A stretch of 64,000 nt of DNA from an uncultured Candidatus Saccharibacteria bacterium (lineage in GTDB: Bacteria; Patescibacteriota; Saccharimonadia; Saccharimonadales; Saccharimonadaceae). The notes below the pieces were generated by a model. It had not been told where the DNA came from. It made no database searches and was given only the letters and a program-made list of their open reading frames with translations. The DNA is taken from positions 32,580 to 96,579 of the forward strand of contig CAMYUL010000003.1 of assembly GCA_947302125.1 (NCBI GenBank), given 5' to 3'. Within the stretch, counting starts at the first letter, position 1. Each line of letters starts with the position of its first letter. Made by a program: the position numbers and the translations under genes. Below, piece after piece: positions 62,610 to 64,000 of the stretch.

Positions 62610-63941
62610 ATGAGTATCAAAAATCTCCCAGGTTACAACACCGCAGTCTTACCTTATCATTTTGTCAAATCTCTTGCCGCCGGCACCAAGTACGGCTTCC
62701 CTGGCAAGAAACTCCGCGTTATCGGAGTCACTGGCACTAATGGCAAAACCACTACTTGCTTCATGCTCTGGAAGATGCTAAACACCGCCGGCCACAAAAC
62801 CGGCCTCATGACTACCGTTGGCTGGGGCGTTCCAGGACTTACCGAGAAGAAGCTCGCCGCGCGCAAGATTAAAACCGAAATTGCACCTGACCAGGACGGC
62901 CTCATCAAGCAAGTCGAGCACATGACAACTTCGGACAGCTTCACTCTCAATCAACGCATCCGCGCTATCGCCGACGAAGGCGCCGAGTTCCTCATTTTAG
63001 AGACTACCTCTCATGCCCTTTCTCAATTCCGCATCCTTGGCATCCCAATCGAAATTGCCGTCATGACTAATGTCACTCACGAGCATCTTGATTATCACAA
63101 AACTTTTGCCCGCTACGTCGCTGCCAAATCCAAACTTTTCAAGAAAGCTAGCTACGGCATCATCAATCGCGACGACCCATCCTACCAGATTTTTGCCGAC
63201 GCCACCCCGCACAAAAAATATACATTCTATGGTATAAAAAATTCTGCTTCTTACCACGCTACCGATATCAAACTTTCCGCTTCCGGCGTTGAATATACCA
63301 TAAGCGGTATTAGCGAGAAGCCGCTCGCCATCAAGACTCAAATTCCTGGCGAGTTCAATGTTTACAATTCCCTCGCCTGCGTCGCTGTCGGTCAGAAGCT
63401 CGGCTTAACTGACCAAGAGATTAAAGATGGCATTTACGCTCTCTCCGAAGTTGAAGGCCGCATGAACCGCCTCGACCTCGGCCAAGATTTTGAAGTAATC
63501 GTCGACTTTGCACACACACCGGATGCCTTCGAGAAAGTCTTTACTTCCGTCAAAGCTCCTAGCAAGAACGGCCGCATCATTTCCCTCTTTGGTGGCGCCG
63601 GCCAGCGTGACAAGACTACTCGCGCCGAGCGTGGCGAAATCGCCGGAAAATACAGCGACGTCTGCATCCTCACTGAGGACGATCCTCGCGATGAAGACCC
63701 CGCAGCTATCGCCGAAATGTTTAAAGCTGGCTGCAAGAAAGCCGGCATGAAGGATGACCAAATCCTCATCGAGCTCGACCGCAAGAAAGCCATTGAGCTT
63801 GCCATCAAATTAGCTAAGAAAGGCGATCTCGTCCTCGTCCTCGGCAAAGGCCACGAGAAGACTATTTTGCGCGCCGACGGCCCTCACCCGTTCGAAGACT
63901 TAAAAGTCACCGCCGCCGCCCTAAAAAACTTGCACAAATAG
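62610..63941 (+). CDS. murE: MurE-like UDP-N-acetylmuramyl-tripeptide synthetase without N-terminal domain
   Basis: A 443-residue Mur ligase. ATP loop GVTGTNGKTTT starts near residue 39, about 65 residues earlier than in standard MurE, so the UDP-binding N-terminal domain is nearly absent. ETTSHAL, MTNVTHEHLDYH, GRMNRLDLG, VDFAHTPDAFEKV and EDDPRDEDP follow. The usual DNPR amino-acid-binding motif reads DDPR. It adds the third peptide residue (DAP, Lys or other; undetermined) in peptidoglycan synthesis. Confidence 0.85.
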   Translation: MSIKNLPGYNTAVLPYHFVKSLAAGTKYGFPGKKLRVIGVTGTNGKTTTCFMLWKMLNTAGHKTGLMTTVGWGVPGLTEKKLAARKIKTEIAPDQDGLIKQVEHMTTSDSFTLNQRIRAIADEGAEFLILETTSHALSQFRILGIPIEIAVMTNVTHEHLDYHKTFARYVAAKSKLFKKASYGIINRDDPSYQIFADATPHKKYTFYGIKNSASYHATDIKLSASGVEYTISGISEKPLAIKTQIPGEFNVYNSLACVAVGQKLGLTDQEIKDGIYALSEVEGRMNRLDLGQDFEVIVDFAHTPDAFEKVFTSVKAPSKNGRIISLFGGAGQRDKTTRAERGEIAGKYSDVCILTEDDPRDEDPAAIAEMFKAGCKKAGMKDDQILIELDRKKAIELAIKLAKKGDLVLVLGKGHEKTILRADGPHPFEDLKVTAAALKNLHK

Positions 63942-63954
63942 ATTTCGTTTATGC

Positions 63955-63960
63955 TATAAT
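63955..63960 (+). promoter_or_regulatory. Extended -10 for the last gene
   Basis: ATGCTATAAT, 6 bases before the ATG at 63967. Confidence 0.5.
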
Positions 63961-63966
63961 TAACTC

Positions 63967-64000
63967 ATGATTAGTAAGAGAGGTCTAAGGGGGTCTAATA
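63967..64000 (+). CDS. Start of a gene cut by the window edge
   Basis: ATG followed by an open frame (MISKRGLRGSN) for 11 codons to the end. It sits right after a TATAAT, like other leaderless genes here. Product unknown. Confidence 0.45.
   Translation, partial: MISKRGLRGSN

Noticed and set aside
1-64000. Alternative genetic code (UGA as Gly, as in Gracilibacteria/SR1)
   Set aside because: All conserved genes are intact with the standard code.

Overview
The window looks like part of a Saccharibacteria (TM7, Candidate Phyla Radiation) chromosome or a close relative. The grounds are: very compact gene order; all genes open with the standard code (UGA is not read as an amino acid); secreted proteins with Fib_succ_major (FISUMP) domains; a pilM-N-O-P-like/pilB/pilT/pilC type IV pilus cluster; short proteins with TrbC/VirB2-like tails; reduced or degenerate forms of housekeeping proteins (MurE without its N-terminal domain, DnaG without zinc ligands, TlyA without S4, PolA with an eroded proofreading domain). 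This placement is inference from gene content.

Layout. 1-1.6 kb: 3' part of a FISUMP surface protein gene (+). 1.7-7.1 kb (-): polA, a UPF0200-like P-loop kinase, a processive membrane glycosyltransferase and a small membrane protein. 7.1-22.4 kb (-): an envelope polysaccharide locus with CpsB/CpsD/CpsC-type control proteins, rmlDACB for dTDP-L-rhamnose, UDP-glucose dehydrogenase plus a sugar epimerase, a flippase, a Wzy/O-antigen-ligase-type protein, an ATP-grasp protein, three glycosyltransferase-like proteins and an initiating sugar phosphotransferase. 22.6-25.4 kb (+): an LCP-family protein that may attach that polysaccharide to the wall, a small membrane exporter, tRNA-Thr(CGU) and tRNA-Asp(GUC). 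25.6-33.7 kb (-): type IV pilus motor and assembly platform. 33.8-44 kb (-): translation and replication genes (tlyA-like, efp, rpsR, ssb, rpsF), ftsK, a lipid kinase, two pilin-like membrane proteins, rpoD and dnaG. 44-45 kb (+): a small membrane protein and mscL. 45.2-57.9 kb, mostly (-): pnp, rpsO, a second FISUMP protein, truB, a degenerate DHH protein with a huge Pro/Ala/Val/Glu tail, an unusual ABC transporter, holA and mutM; an orphan gene (47.7 kb) and rpsT lie on the + strand. 58-60.5 kb: a third FISUMP protein with a duplicated ~300-residue module. 60.6-64 kb: groES-groEL under a CIRCE operator, divergent murE, and the start of one more gene.

The most unusual structure is a set of five long imperfect inverted repeats (near 4.8, 9.5, 25.5, 45.1 and 54.0 kb). 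Each abuts the 3' end of a minus-strand gene. Each has a short arm next to the stop codon and a longer, bulged arm distal. In three of them part or all of the long arm is repeated once more with a 60-62 base period or similar nesting. Three share a common core, with one compensatory base-pair change. A separate palindrome of about 83 bases sits in frame inside the tlyA-like gene. A second pattern is that many genes have a TATAAT box only 6-9 bases before the start codon, which predicts leaderless mRNAs. Coordinates, motif counts and alignments were made by eye; no database search was run.
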